Origin: Dehalococcoidia bacterium
Lineage (GTDB): Bacteria > Chloroflexota > Dehalococcoidia > GIF9 > UBA5629
Assembly (NCBI GenBank): GCA_014384515.1
Contig: JACNFS010000159.1
Span: forward strand, 1 to 5,000
DNA length: 5,000 nt
Reading direction: 5' to 3'
Shown here one piece after another: positions 1-5,000 of the stretch; position 1 is the stretch's first letter; every line of letters starts with the position of its first letter. A program made the position numbers and the translations under genes. Under the pieces are notes generated by a model. The model ran no database searches, was not told the DNA's origin, and saw only the letters and a program-made list of their open reading frames with translations.

Positions 1-105
1 AGTCCTAGGCTAACAATTCCTCTTCATGATGAGTTAAGCGTTGGATTGCTAATGCATGAGATCAAGAAAGCAGGTCTAACAATTGAAGAGTCCTCGAGTT
101 CTTGA
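1..105 (+). CDS. hicA: HicA family mRNA interferase toxin, C-terminal fragment with a probable late frameshift
   Basis: Reading frame 1 is open from the window edge to a TGA at 103-105 and gives 34 residues; the start and the catalytic histidine region lie outside the window. The visible part (TIPLHDELSVGLLMHEIKKA, then GLTIEE) matches the end of HicA/YcfA proteins, where a conserved P-x-H-x-x-x-x-x-x-G-x-L segment is followed by an I-x-K-x-A-G-L helix. HicA is known as a small dsRBD-fold ribonuclease that cleaves mRNA and is neutralised by HicB. The gene directly precedes hicB, the classic hicAB order. The family normally ends in E-E-F-L-x-x-L; here the frame instead reads EESSSS and stops. 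Adding one T near position 91 would restore EEFLEFLKE with a TAG at 111-113, so a 1-base deletion or a sequencing error is likely. Family identity is fairly sure from the C-terminal signature and the neighbour; activity cannot be judged. Confidence 0.8.
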   Translation, partial: SPRLTIPLHDELSVGLLMHEIKKAGLTIEESSSS

Positions 106-110
106 AGGAG
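104..110 (+). promoter_or_regulatory. Ribosome binding site of hicB
   Basis: GAAGGAG lies 8 nt upstream of the ATG at 119 and overlaps the last codons of hicA. It decides the hicB start in favour of ATG 119 over the in-frame TTG at 83, which has no such site. Confidence 0.75.
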
Positions 111-118
111 TAGGCGAA

Positions 119-349
119 ATGAATACCAAGGTACTTGAATATACGGTGATATTGCACAGAGACGAGGAGTTTAGAGGCTATTGGGTTGAGGTGCCGACGC
201 TGCCCGGGTGCGTGTCGCAAGGCAAGAGCAAGGAAGAGGCACTGAAGAACATCAAGGAAGCTCTCAAGCTTCACTTGGAATGCATGAGGGAGGATGGTGA
301 GGAAATCCCAAAGGAGGAGTCATATAAGGTTGCAGTTGAAGCCGGCTAG
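119..349 (+). CDS. hicB: HicB family antitoxin (short form)
   Basis: Encodes 76 residues. HicB antitoxins bind and neutralise HicA in the cytoplasm. The sequence shows the HicB/UPF0150 fold pattern: a beta strand (LEYTVILHRD), then G-Y-W-V-E-V-P-x-L-P-G-C at about residues 20-31, then a helix starting S-K-E-E-A-L-K-N-I-K-E-A-L at about 37-49. The G-x-x-V-x-x-P-x-L-P-G-C motif is the family hallmark. The ATG at 119 is chosen because a strong GAAGGAG site sits 8 nt upstream; a start at 83 would add 12 residues unlike the family. It begins 13 nt after the hicA stop, as expected for a co-transcribed pair. The protein ends soon after the HicB core, with no C-terminal ribbon-helix-helix or helix-turn-helix domain, so autorepression by this protein alone is doubtful. 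Short HicB homologues of this kind are common. Confidence 0.93.
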   Translation: MNTKVLEYTVILHRDEEFRGYWVEVPTLPGCVSQGKSKEEALKNIKEALKLHLECMREDGEEIPKEESYKVAVEAG

Positions 350-359
350 ACTCCTTCTT
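311..359 (+). other. Possible stem-loop spanning the hicB stop codon
   Basis: Arms 311-321 (AAGGAGGAGTC) and 349-359 (GACTCCTTCTT) can pair over 11 positions in + strand RNA, with one G-U wobble, around a 27-nt loop. The arms lie at the end of hicB and in the short gap before the convergent metF. There is no T-run after the stem, so a classical intrinsic terminator is not shown; a transcript-end structure or chance purine/pyrimidine pairing are both possible. Confidence 0.3.
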
Positions 360-395
360 CTCCTGCAGTTCAAACCCCCTTTCGTCGAGAAATAT

Positions 396-1262
396 TCATA
401 ATCCAGCAGCATCCAGAACCGCTGGCACTCTGGACTCCAGACCAATAGCCATGATATGGGCCCCCTGGCACATGTCCTTCATTTCATTAATCAGGCGGGC
501 AGCTATCTCGATGCTCTTTTGAGCCTTATTCTCAGCTTCGTCCATCTCGTCAATAATCTCATCAGGGACATGAATGCCAGCAACGTTCTTATTCATAAAC
601 CGAGCCATGGCTGCTGACCTGATTAGCACTATGCCGACTAACACTTGCACGCCAAACTTCTTGGCTTCCTTCATAAACGCTTCGAACTTCTTGGGTTCGT
701 AAATAGCCTGGGTTTGAAAGAACTGAGCACCGGCTTTAGCCTTCTTCTCCATTTTGATTAGCTGTGGTTCTACAGGGTCAGCTCCGGGAGTTACACAGGC
801 CCCGAGAAAGAACTTAGGAGCGCCTTTCAATTCCTTACCAGCTAAGTCCCTGCCTTGCTCCAGTTCTCGGGCAGCTTGGAGTAGGGAAACAGAATCGAGG
901 TCAAAGACAGGCTTGGCTTGCGGATGGTCTCCCAAGGTAACATAATCACCGGTGAGACAGAGGACATTCTCAATGCCAAAAACATAGGCATTAAGCAAGT
1001 CGGATTGTAAGGCGATGCGGTTACGGTCACGGCAGGTCATCTGGAACACAGGCTCACCGCCTTTTTCCTTGAGTAAATGGCAGCCAGCCAAAGAGCCCAG
1101 CCTCATTACGGCGCTCTGCTGGTCGGTGATATTGACCGCATCTACTTTGCCTCTTAGTAATTCGGCATTCTCCAGGAACTCGGTGACATCCACGCCTTTA
1201 GCTGGACCGATTTCAGCAGTGACCACAAACTTGCCGCTCTTAAGTGCTTCACGTAGACTCAT
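396..1262 (-). CDS. metF: Methylenetetrahydrofolate reductase catalytic subunit (MetF, MetVF-type)
   Basis: A 288-residue TIM-barrel protein of normal length for the bacterial MetF family. It reduces 5,10-methylene-THF to 5-methyl-THF using FAD, in methionine synthesis or the methyl branch of the Wood-Ljungdahl pathway. Visible marks include the N-terminal T-A-E-I-G-P segment, whose Glu17 aligns with the catalytic acid of E. coli MetF (Glu28); N-I-T-D at 44-47; the L-C-L-T-G-D motif ending at Asp106, matching the L-R-G-D flavin/folate site; and G-A-Q-F-F-Q-T-Q at 178-185, matching the folate-binding Q-F-F segment. The ATG has an AAGGAGGT site (1272-1279) 9 nt upstream. It follows metV by 25 nt as the last gene of the operon. 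The pairing with metV makes the two-component acetogen-type enzyme more likely than the NADH-dependent single-subunit type. It converges on hicAB, with 46 bases between the stops and no clear terminator. Confidence 0.93.
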   Translation of the reverse strand: MSLREALKSGKFVVTAEIGPAKGVDVTEFLENAELLRGKVDAVNITDQQSAVMRLGSLAGCHLLKEKGGEPVFQMTCRDRNRIALQSDLLNAYVFGIENVLCLTGDYVTLGDHPQAKPVFDLDSVSLLQAARELEQGRDLAGKELKGAPKFFLGACVTPGADPVEPQLIKMEKKAKAGAQFFQTQAIYEPKKFEAFMKEAKKFGVQVLVGIVLIRSAAMARFMNKNVAGIHVPDEIIDEMDEAENKAQKSIEIAARLINEMKDMCQGAHIMAIGLESRVPAVLDAAGL

Positions 1263-1287
1263 ACTACAGTTACCTCCTTCAGGGGCA

Positions 1288-1971
1288 CTAAACCTTCGTT
1301 TCCTCTTGCTCCAGTGCCCACATTATGGTAGACCTGAGTTCCTTAGGTGGCTGCATCTTGCCGTAGTCTTTGGGCGGGGGCATGGCCTTCATTTTATCCA
1401 GCCGCCCTAGCTTCTTCAGCCTCTCGTAGATTAAGTGCCAGCCGCATTCCCGTACTTCGGGTTCAACTTCGCACCTGCCATCTTTAGCCCCACCGCAAGG
1501 TCCGTTAATCAGACCCTTGGTGCAGGCAGTGAGTGGGCAGATGCCCCCGGTCAAATCAAGGACACAGTCGCCACACTCACGGCAGCGTTCACTGCCCCGC
1601 CATTCCCCACGAGCACCACCAGCATTGATAGTATTACAGGCCGGATGGCTCAGTTTGTTTACCACCGCTGAGGTAGCCTGGACCCCGATACCACAGGTCA
1701 TTATAAGCAACGAATCGGCCGCGTCTATTTCAGCTTCATGAGGAAGTAACCTGATCTTAACTAGCGCTTTATCGCAGAGGAAATCCACAACACAATAACC
1801 GGTGACACTCTTGCCTTCCTGCTCCAGTTGCTGCTTCATTTCCAGGACCTGAGGCTCATCACCAGTGTGGCAGACTTCAGCACAACCCTTGCAGCCGACG
1901 AGAAAGATTTTCTTTTCCCCTTCTAAATAGCCTAGAACTTCCGGGAACGGCTTTAATTCAGAGATTATCAT
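1288..1971 (-). CDS. metV: MetV, iron-sulfur/zinc partner subunit of methylenetetrahydrofolate reductase
   Basis: A 227-residue protein of the methylene-THF reductase C-terminal (MTHFR_C) family, called MetV in acetogens. It pairs with MetF and carries electrons to its flavin. It is cysteine-rich: C27-x2-C30-x3-C34 near the N-terminus, C60 and C66, C93, then C130-x2-C133-x2-C136, C145, C150, C159, C167 and C176. The family signature T-G-G-I-C-P-L-T-x-C-x-K-G-L-x-N-G-P-C-G-G lies at about 141-161. In characterised MetV proteins such cysteines hold [4Fe-4S] clusters and zinc. The basic, proline-containing tail (about 185-210) is also typical. The ATG overlaps the stop of the upstream endopeptidase gene (ATGA, 1968-1971) and has a strong GGAGGT site (1978-1983) with 6 nt spacing, so translation is probably coupled. 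No ferredoxin, Rnf, Hdr or NAD-binding domain is fused to it; the electron donor is not shown. Confidence 0.92.
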   Translation of the reverse strand: MIISELKPFPEVLGYLEGEKKIFLVGCKGCAEVCHTGDEPQVLEMKQQLEQEGKSVTGYCVVDFLCDKALVKIRLLPHEAEIDAADSLLIMTCGIGVQATSAVVNKLSHPACNTINAGGARGEWRGSERCRECGDCVLDLTGGICPLTACTKGLINGPCGGAKDGRCEVEPEVRECGWHLIYERLKKLGRLDKMKAMPPPKDYGKMQPPKELRSTIMWALEQEETKV

Positions 1972-2570
1972 CTATCTACCTCCATAGCTGTATTATGGCT
2001 TTCCGCCAACTCCCTCCCAGCAGGGGAGGGACAATTATGAGGAGTCTTGCAGCTAACTATGGTTTCCTCTATCTCTTTAAGGACTAATTTGATAACTTCG
2101 GGTAGTTTTTCTTCTACTTCTGAGGAGAGTTCGAGTCCGTAGTCTATCGTCTTGGGTTCAATACCGATAATAACTGTAGATTTCGGCTGTCCATTAAGCA
2201 AGGCCATCATTCCTAAGCTCTCTAACACCCCTATCTCGTGTAAAGAAATGGGTGTTTCTGAATCGAAATCCAAGTCATCGAAACTAAAGCGATAGATAGT
2301 TCCCGGCCTGTTACCTGCCTTGACAGCATCGACAATAATCAGCTTATCTATGCCATCATCTACCAAAGATAGGATGTCAGGGGAAGTACCACCATCAATT
2401 ATATTGAGGTTCACATAGGCAATGTCACTAGCAGTCAGTTCCTGAACCAGATGAACGCCCACACCTTCGTCTCTAAGTAACAGGTTACCTATCCCCAGAA
2501 TTGTGATTCTTGGAACATGATTATGGGCCTTATGAGGAGTTTTCGTCTCAACAGACTTTGTATGTTCCAA
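1968..2570 (-). CDS. hupD: [NiFe] hydrogenase maturation endopeptidase (HyaD/HybD/HupD family)
   Basis: Cytoplasmic protease that removes the C-terminal tail of the hydrogenase large subunit once nickel has been inserted. With the TTG start at 2570 it has 200 residues. The family core runs from about residue 21: I-L-G-I-G-N-x-L-L-x-D-E-G-V-G at 24-38, I-V-D-A at 79-82 and S-L-H-E at 109-112. Glu35, Asp81 and His111 correspond to the three nickel ligands of E. coli HybD. The start is inferred: no ATG or GTG precedes the core in frame, and TTG 2570 has AGGGGAG 5 nt upstream; an in-frame TTG at 2651 lies deep in the large-subunit gene without support. It overlaps the large subunit by 23 nt and metV by 4 nt. 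It is longer than the usual ~150-165 residues: about 20 extra at the N-terminus and about 30 at the C-terminus (from ~171), the latter encoded partly by a perfect palindrome. The function is clear; the exact start is less so. Confidence 0.9.
   Translation of the reverse strand: MEHTKSVETKTPHKAHNHVPRITILGIGNLLLRDEGVGVHLVQELTASDIAYVNLNIIDGGTSPDILSLVDDGIDKLIIVDAVKAGNRPGTIYRFSFDDLDFDSETPISLHEIGVLESLGMMALLNGQPKSTVIIGIEPKTIDYGLELSSEVEEKLPEVIKLVLKEIEETIVSCKTPHNCPSPAGRELAESHNTAMEVDR
1978..1983 (-). promoter_or_regulatory. Ribosome binding site of metV
   Basis: GGAGGT on the - strand, 6 nt before the metV ATG and inside the last codons of the endopeptidase gene. With the ATGA stop/start overlap it indicates translational coupling across the hydrogenase/MetVF boundary. 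Confidence 0.8.
2011..2031. repeat. Perfect 8-bp inverted repeat inside the 3' end of the endopeptidase gene
   Basis: TCCCTCCC (2011-2018) and GGGAGGGA (2024-2031) are exact reverse complements around the 5-nt centre AGCAG. On the - strand it encodes the P-S-P-A-G-R-E segment of the endopeptidase tail. The very GC-rich palindrome stands out from its surroundings and resembles the core of small dispersed palindromic elements of intergenic DNA. Only one copy is in the window, so membership in a repeat family is inference. The RNA hairpin could also slow ribosomes or RNA polymerase just before metV. Confidence 0.6.
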
Positions 2571-4107
2571 GAGTTCTCCCCTTAGGTGTAATAAGATGGA
2601 TGGCACAGGCCAGACACGGGTCGAAGGAACGGACAATGCGTCCGATCTCAAAAGGATTGTTCTCGTCTCTTATTTTGGTGCCAATCAGGGCTTGTTCCAC
2701 CGGACCTGGCTGGCCCTTGTCATCTTTTGGGCCCAGATTCCAGGTGCTGGGCACCACACACTGATAGACAGCAATCTTCTTATCTTTTATCTCAATCCAA
2801 TGTCCCAGAGCACCTCTGGCAGCATCAACCAGGCCCATTCCAGTGGCTTCGTCGGGGATTTCATAGTCTGTATAAGCCGGCTCTCCAGGCTTGAGTTGGA
2901 GGAGCCAGCCCGGCATAGAATCAGCTACATACTTGGTATAAAGAGCTCGAGCTGCATGACGACCGAGGACTGAGAACAGGACATTAGGGCCAGCTTTGAA
3001 TCTGGAGAGAACGGAATCAATCAAGTTCTTTACGGTTGGGTCACCGCTGGCATAAGTAACTGCCATGCGAGCCAATGGACCAACCTCATAGACCTTGCCA
3101 TCATATCGCGGCGCTTTGGACCATGAGTAAGCCCCCTTTTTCCCTGGCTGAGGCCTGGTTTCTCCTTGTGTGGGATGCTTGCCAGTGCTTGAGTCAGCGT
3201 ACCACGAATGCTTCACGTGCTCCATAATCTTGTTCGTGTCCAGAGATCCAAGCTTGAGGTCAGTCGATACCGTTCCCTGGTTCAAAAGCCTTTTCCTCTT
3301 GGTCAGGTCAGCGTTGTCGCCTTCGAGGTCAAAACTGCCGTAGGAAAGCAAGTTACCGCAGCCAGCTCCAACTTCAAAGTAATCGGGATAGGCTTCAGCT
3401 ACCGCCAGGACATCAGGAATGTAAACATTATCGATGAAGTCCCTTAACTCATTCAGCCTCCACAGGAAAGAAGCTATTTTATCCACGGTGACGATCTCGG
3501 TAATACCGCCGGGAATAACCCCCATATTATGTGGCATCTTGCCGCCGAAGATAGCCAGCATCTCTTGAGCCTTACGCCTCATCTCCAGGGCCTTAACATA
3601 GTGGGCCAAGGCATCTATGTTCGTCTGGTCGCTGAGGCGATAGTCACCTTCATAGCGGGGGACGAAGGGAGCTAGCTCTCCTCGCTGGATGAACTCCTTC
3701 ACAGAGTTAAGCGCAGGGTCATTGCCATCGTAGCCAGCTACCTTGGTTACATCGACATAATCCAGAGCTGTCAGGTGGTAGAAATGCAGTATATGGTCGG
3801 CAATGTGAGCGGCTCCAAGGATGAGGTTGCGGGCAATTCGGCCATTATCCGGTATCTTATCTGCAATCCCGAAGGCGCTATCAAGGTTCAGCGTAGCGGC
3901 TATAGAATGGCTGGTAGGGCAGACTCCACAGATGCGTTGAGTATATCTTTGGGCATCGCGCGGGTCCCTGCCCTGGAGGATAAGTTCCATGCCTCTGAAG
4001 AGCACGCCCGAGCTTTGAGCTTCCTTCACCACCCCGTTCTCAGTAATAACTTCGATCTTGAGATGTCCTTCGATGCGAGTTATCGGATCAACTGTGATTT
4101 TGGTCAA
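2548..4107 (-). CDS. hupL: [NiFe] hydrogenase large (catalytic) subunit, group 1
   Basis: A 519-residue precursor carrying the Ni-Fe(CN)2CO site that splits or forms H2. The L1 motif R-I-C-G-V-C-P-T-S-H (58-67) gives Cys60 and Cys63. The L2 motif D-P-C-L-A-C-A-I-H (496-504) gives Cys498 and Cys501; both are ordinary TGT codons, so this is not a selenocysteine [NiFeSe] form. A 15-residue tail follows His504, the expected site for the maturation endopeptidase encoded next. The N-terminal D-P-I-T-R-I-E-G-H (8-15 region) and the R-N-L-I-L-G-A-A-H-I-x-D-H-I-L-H-F-Y-H segment are typical of group 1 (uptake-type, Desulfovibrio-like) enzymes rather than cytosolic group 3. The length is slightly below the usual ~540-570. 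The start is TTG at 4107, 8 nt after GGAGG and 3 nt after the small-subunit stop; M-T-K-I-T-V-D-P is the normal family N-terminus. The symbol is generic for this family. Confidence 0.96.
   Translation of the reverse strand: MTKITVDPITRIEGHLKIEVITENGVVKEAQSSGVLFRGMELILQGRDPRDAQRYTQRICGVCPTSHSIAATLNLDSAFGIADKIPDNGRIARNLILGAAHIADHILHFYHLTALDYVDVTKVAGYDGNDPALNSVKEFIQRGELAPFVPRYEGDYRLSDQTNIDALAHYVKALEMRRKAQEMLAIFGGKMPHNMGVIPGGITEIVTVDKIASFLWRLNELRDFIDNVYIPDVLAVAEAYPDYFEVGAGCGNLLSYGSFDLEGDNADLTKRKRLLNQGTVSTDLKLGSLDTNKIMEHVKHSWYADSSTGKHPTQGETRPQPGKKGAYSWSKAPRYDGKVYEVGPLARMAVTYASGDPTVKNLIDSVLSRFKAGPNVLFSVLGRHAARALYTKYVADSMPGWLLQLKPGEPAYTDYEIPDEATGMGLVDAARGALGHWIEIKDKKIAVYQCVVPSTWNLGPKDDKGQPGPVEQALIGTKIRDENNPFEIGRIVRSFDPCLACAIHLITPKGRTLGTYKVC
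2576..2582 (-). promoter_or_regulatory. Ribosome binding site deciding the TTG start of the endopeptidase
   Basis: AGGGGAG on the - strand, 5 nt before TTG 2568-2570. It lies within the codons for the cleavable tail of the large subunit. It is the only convincing site upstream of the conserved I-L-G-I-G-N core. Confidence 0.6.
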
Positions 4108-4110
4108 TTC

Positions 4111-4998
4111 TCAAGCCTCCTTTCCTTGGAGCTTACCTATTGCGGGCAAGTTGGCATCATTTAGCTTTTGATAAAGAGGCGCCATTAAGTCGGGGAACCC
4201 GGGCTCAGTGCAACCGATGCAGGGTGAACCGGCGCCAATACACCAGTTTACTCCATGATTCCACATTCGCAAGGGGCAATCAGCATAAGTAACCGGCCCC
4301 TTACAGCCCAGCTCATTGAGGCAGCCTGGTTCACCAAACTTCCTGGCGAATTTGCCTTCATCGAAATAAGCGCGCCGGGGGCAGTTTTCGTGGATTAGCT
4401 TGCCGTAGAAAACCTTGGGGCGTTTGTGTTCATCCAGCTCCTCTGGTTTAGGCAAGCCAGAGAGGAGTACCGAGGCAACGGTAGCTACGAACCAGTCTGG
4501 GTGCGGTGGACAACCGGGGATATTGATTAGTGGTGTAGCAATGCCACGAGGTTTCAAGAACTGGCCAGTACCAACGTAGCCGCCGGGGTTAGGTTTACCA
4601 GCAGGTATACCTCCGAATGCAGCACAGGTACCCAGAGCGATAATTGCCAGAGCATCTTTGGCCAGGGCTTCGACCCGGGATGCCATGGGCACTGCTTTGC
4701 CATCCTTCTCACCCATAGTACCGTAGATGCCACCGTCCTTAGTGGGTATAGCGCCTTCAACCACCAGAATGTAGCCGCCTTTGTTTGTCTTGGGAACCTC
4801 CTCGAGTACATCGAGTACGGCTTGTCCCTGCCCGGCCATTATGGTTGCCTGAAATTTCAGGTTCACGTGTTTGCCAGGGATAACTTCATCGATAAGAACA
4901 TTCTTGATGCTTGGGCTAACTGAATTGAGGACTGAGACTGAACATCCCGTGCAGCTGCCTGTCTGTATCCATACCACAGGATATTCTTGAACCTTTGC
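4111..4998 (-). CDS. hupS: [NiFe] hydrogenase small (iron-sulfur) subunit, 5' end cut by the window edge
   Basis: Electron-transfer subunit linking the Ni-Fe site to the external acceptor by three FeS clusters. 295 residues are visible and the frame stays open to the right edge (A-K-V-Q-E-Y-P-V-V-W-I-Q), so the GTG at 4977 is an internal valine, not the start. In visible numbering the proximal cluster ligands are Cys16 and Cys19 (S-C-T-G-C), Cys125 (G-T-C-A-A-F-G-G) and Cys163 (G-C-P-P-H-P). The distal cluster ligands are His203, Cys206, Cys226 and Cys232. The medial cluster ligands are Cys241, Cys260 and Cys263. Cys253 (N-W-C) stands where Desulfovibrio [NiFe] enzymes have a proline, suggesting a [4Fe-4S] medial cluster. 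There is no C-terminal membrane helix, unlike cytochrome b-linked HyaA types. A Tat signal peptide, if any, would lie beyond the window, so location in the cell is unknown. It ends 3 nt before the large subunit. Confidence 0.95.
   Translation of the reverse strand, partial: AKVQEYPVVWIQTGSCTGCSVSVLNSVSPSIKNVLIDEVIPGKHVNLKFQATIMAGQGQAVLDVLEEVPKTNKGGYILVVEGAIPTKDGGIYGTMGEKDGKAVPMASRVEALAKDALAIIALGTCAAFGGIPAGKPNPGGYVGTGQFLKPRGIATPLINIPGCPPHPDWFVATVASVLLSGLPKPEELDEHKRPKVFYGKLIHENCPRRAYFDEGKFARKFGEPGCLNELGCKGPVTYADCPLRMWNHGVNWCIGAGSPCIGCTEPGFPDLMAPLYQKLNDANLPAIGKLQGKEA
4116..4125 (-). promoter_or_regulatory. Ribosome binding site for the TTG-started large subunit
   Basis: GGAAAGGAGG on the - strand, 8 nt upstream of TTG 4107 and within the last codons of the small subunit gene. 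The strong site supports the non-ATG start. Confidence 0.75.
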
Positions 4999-5000
4999 TT

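Noticed and set aside
83..118. TTG at 83 as the hicB start
   Set aside because: It would sit inside hicA without a ribosome binding site and add 12 residues not typical of HicB; ATG 119 has GAAGGAG at good spacing.
62..274. 70-residue open frame on the - strand
   Set aside because: Antisense to hicA and hicB, which are supported by family motifs and a ribosome binding site.
1015..1410. 131-residue open frame on the + strand
   Set aside because: It lies antisense to metF and metV, whose protein motifs are clear; it has no recognisable domain and is a shadow of the opposite strand.
2035..2540. 11-bp direct repeat TTATGAGGAGT at 2035-2045 and 2530-2540, near both ends of the endopeptidase gene
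   Set aside because: Intriguing because both copies encode K-T-P-H, but an 11-base match somewhere in 5 kb is expected by chance, and no element boundaries are visible.
2596..2625. Possible selenocysteine at the L2 motif of the large subunit
   Set aside because: Both L2 cysteine codons are TGT; no in-frame TGA is present before the true stop.
2596..2973. 125-residue open frame on the + strand
   Set aside because: Antisense to the C-terminal half of the large subunit, no recognisable motif.
3775..4164. 129-residue open frame on the + strand
   Set aside because: Antisense to the hydrogenase large subunit, no recognisable motif.
4975..4977. GTG as the start of the hydrogenase small subunit
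   Set aside because: The frame continues to the window edge and the upstream residues (E-Y-P before V-V-W-I-Q) fit the family, so it is an internal codon.

Overview
The window looks like a chromosomal piece of a strictly anaerobic bacterium with hydrogen metabolism and a Wood-Ljungdahl-type (tetrahydrofolate) C1 branch. The evidence is a group 1 [NiFe] hydrogenase encoded directly upstream of the two-part MetV/MetF methylenetetrahydrofolate reductase known from acetogens and related anaerobes. Strong Shine-Dalgarno sites precede almost every gene, and TTG start codons are used. The phylum cannot be fixed from this sequence. Chloroflexota (Dehalococcoidia-like lineages) or an acetogenic Bacillota/Desulfobacterota lineage would fit, but this is only an impression.

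Layout. Bases 1-349 (+ strand) hold the end of a HicA toxin gene and a complete short HicB antitoxin gene. The last codons of hicA appear to be frameshifted by one missing base. A short gap of 46 bases separates this module from a convergent operon that fills the rest of the window on the - strand. In transcription order the operon reads: hydrogenase small subunit (cut by the right edge), hydrogenase large subunit, hydrogenase maturation endopeptidase, MetV, MetF. Genes in it are separated by 3 nt, overlap by 23 nt, overlap by 4 nt (ATGA), and are separated by 25 nt, so it is one tightly coupled transcription unit. Its promoter lies beyond the right edge. No stretch above 300 bases lacks a gene.

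How the genes work together. The small and large subunits form an H2-oxidising/evolving [NiFe] enzyme. The endopeptidase trims the large-subunit tail after nickel insertion. MetV and MetF together reduce methylene-THF to methyl-THF. Translational coupling of the endopeptidase to metV suggests that H2 oxidation and methylene-THF reduction are co-expressed and perhaps electronically linked. No HdrA, MvhD or RnfC-like adaptor is visible here.

The most notable details are the hydrogenase-MetVF operon, an extra cysteine at the medial cluster of the small subunit (predicting [4Fe-4S] rather than [3Fe-4S]), a perfect palindrome that supplies part of an unusual C-terminal tail on the endopeptidase, the endopeptidase start site lying inside the codons for the peptide it removes, and the hicA frameshift.
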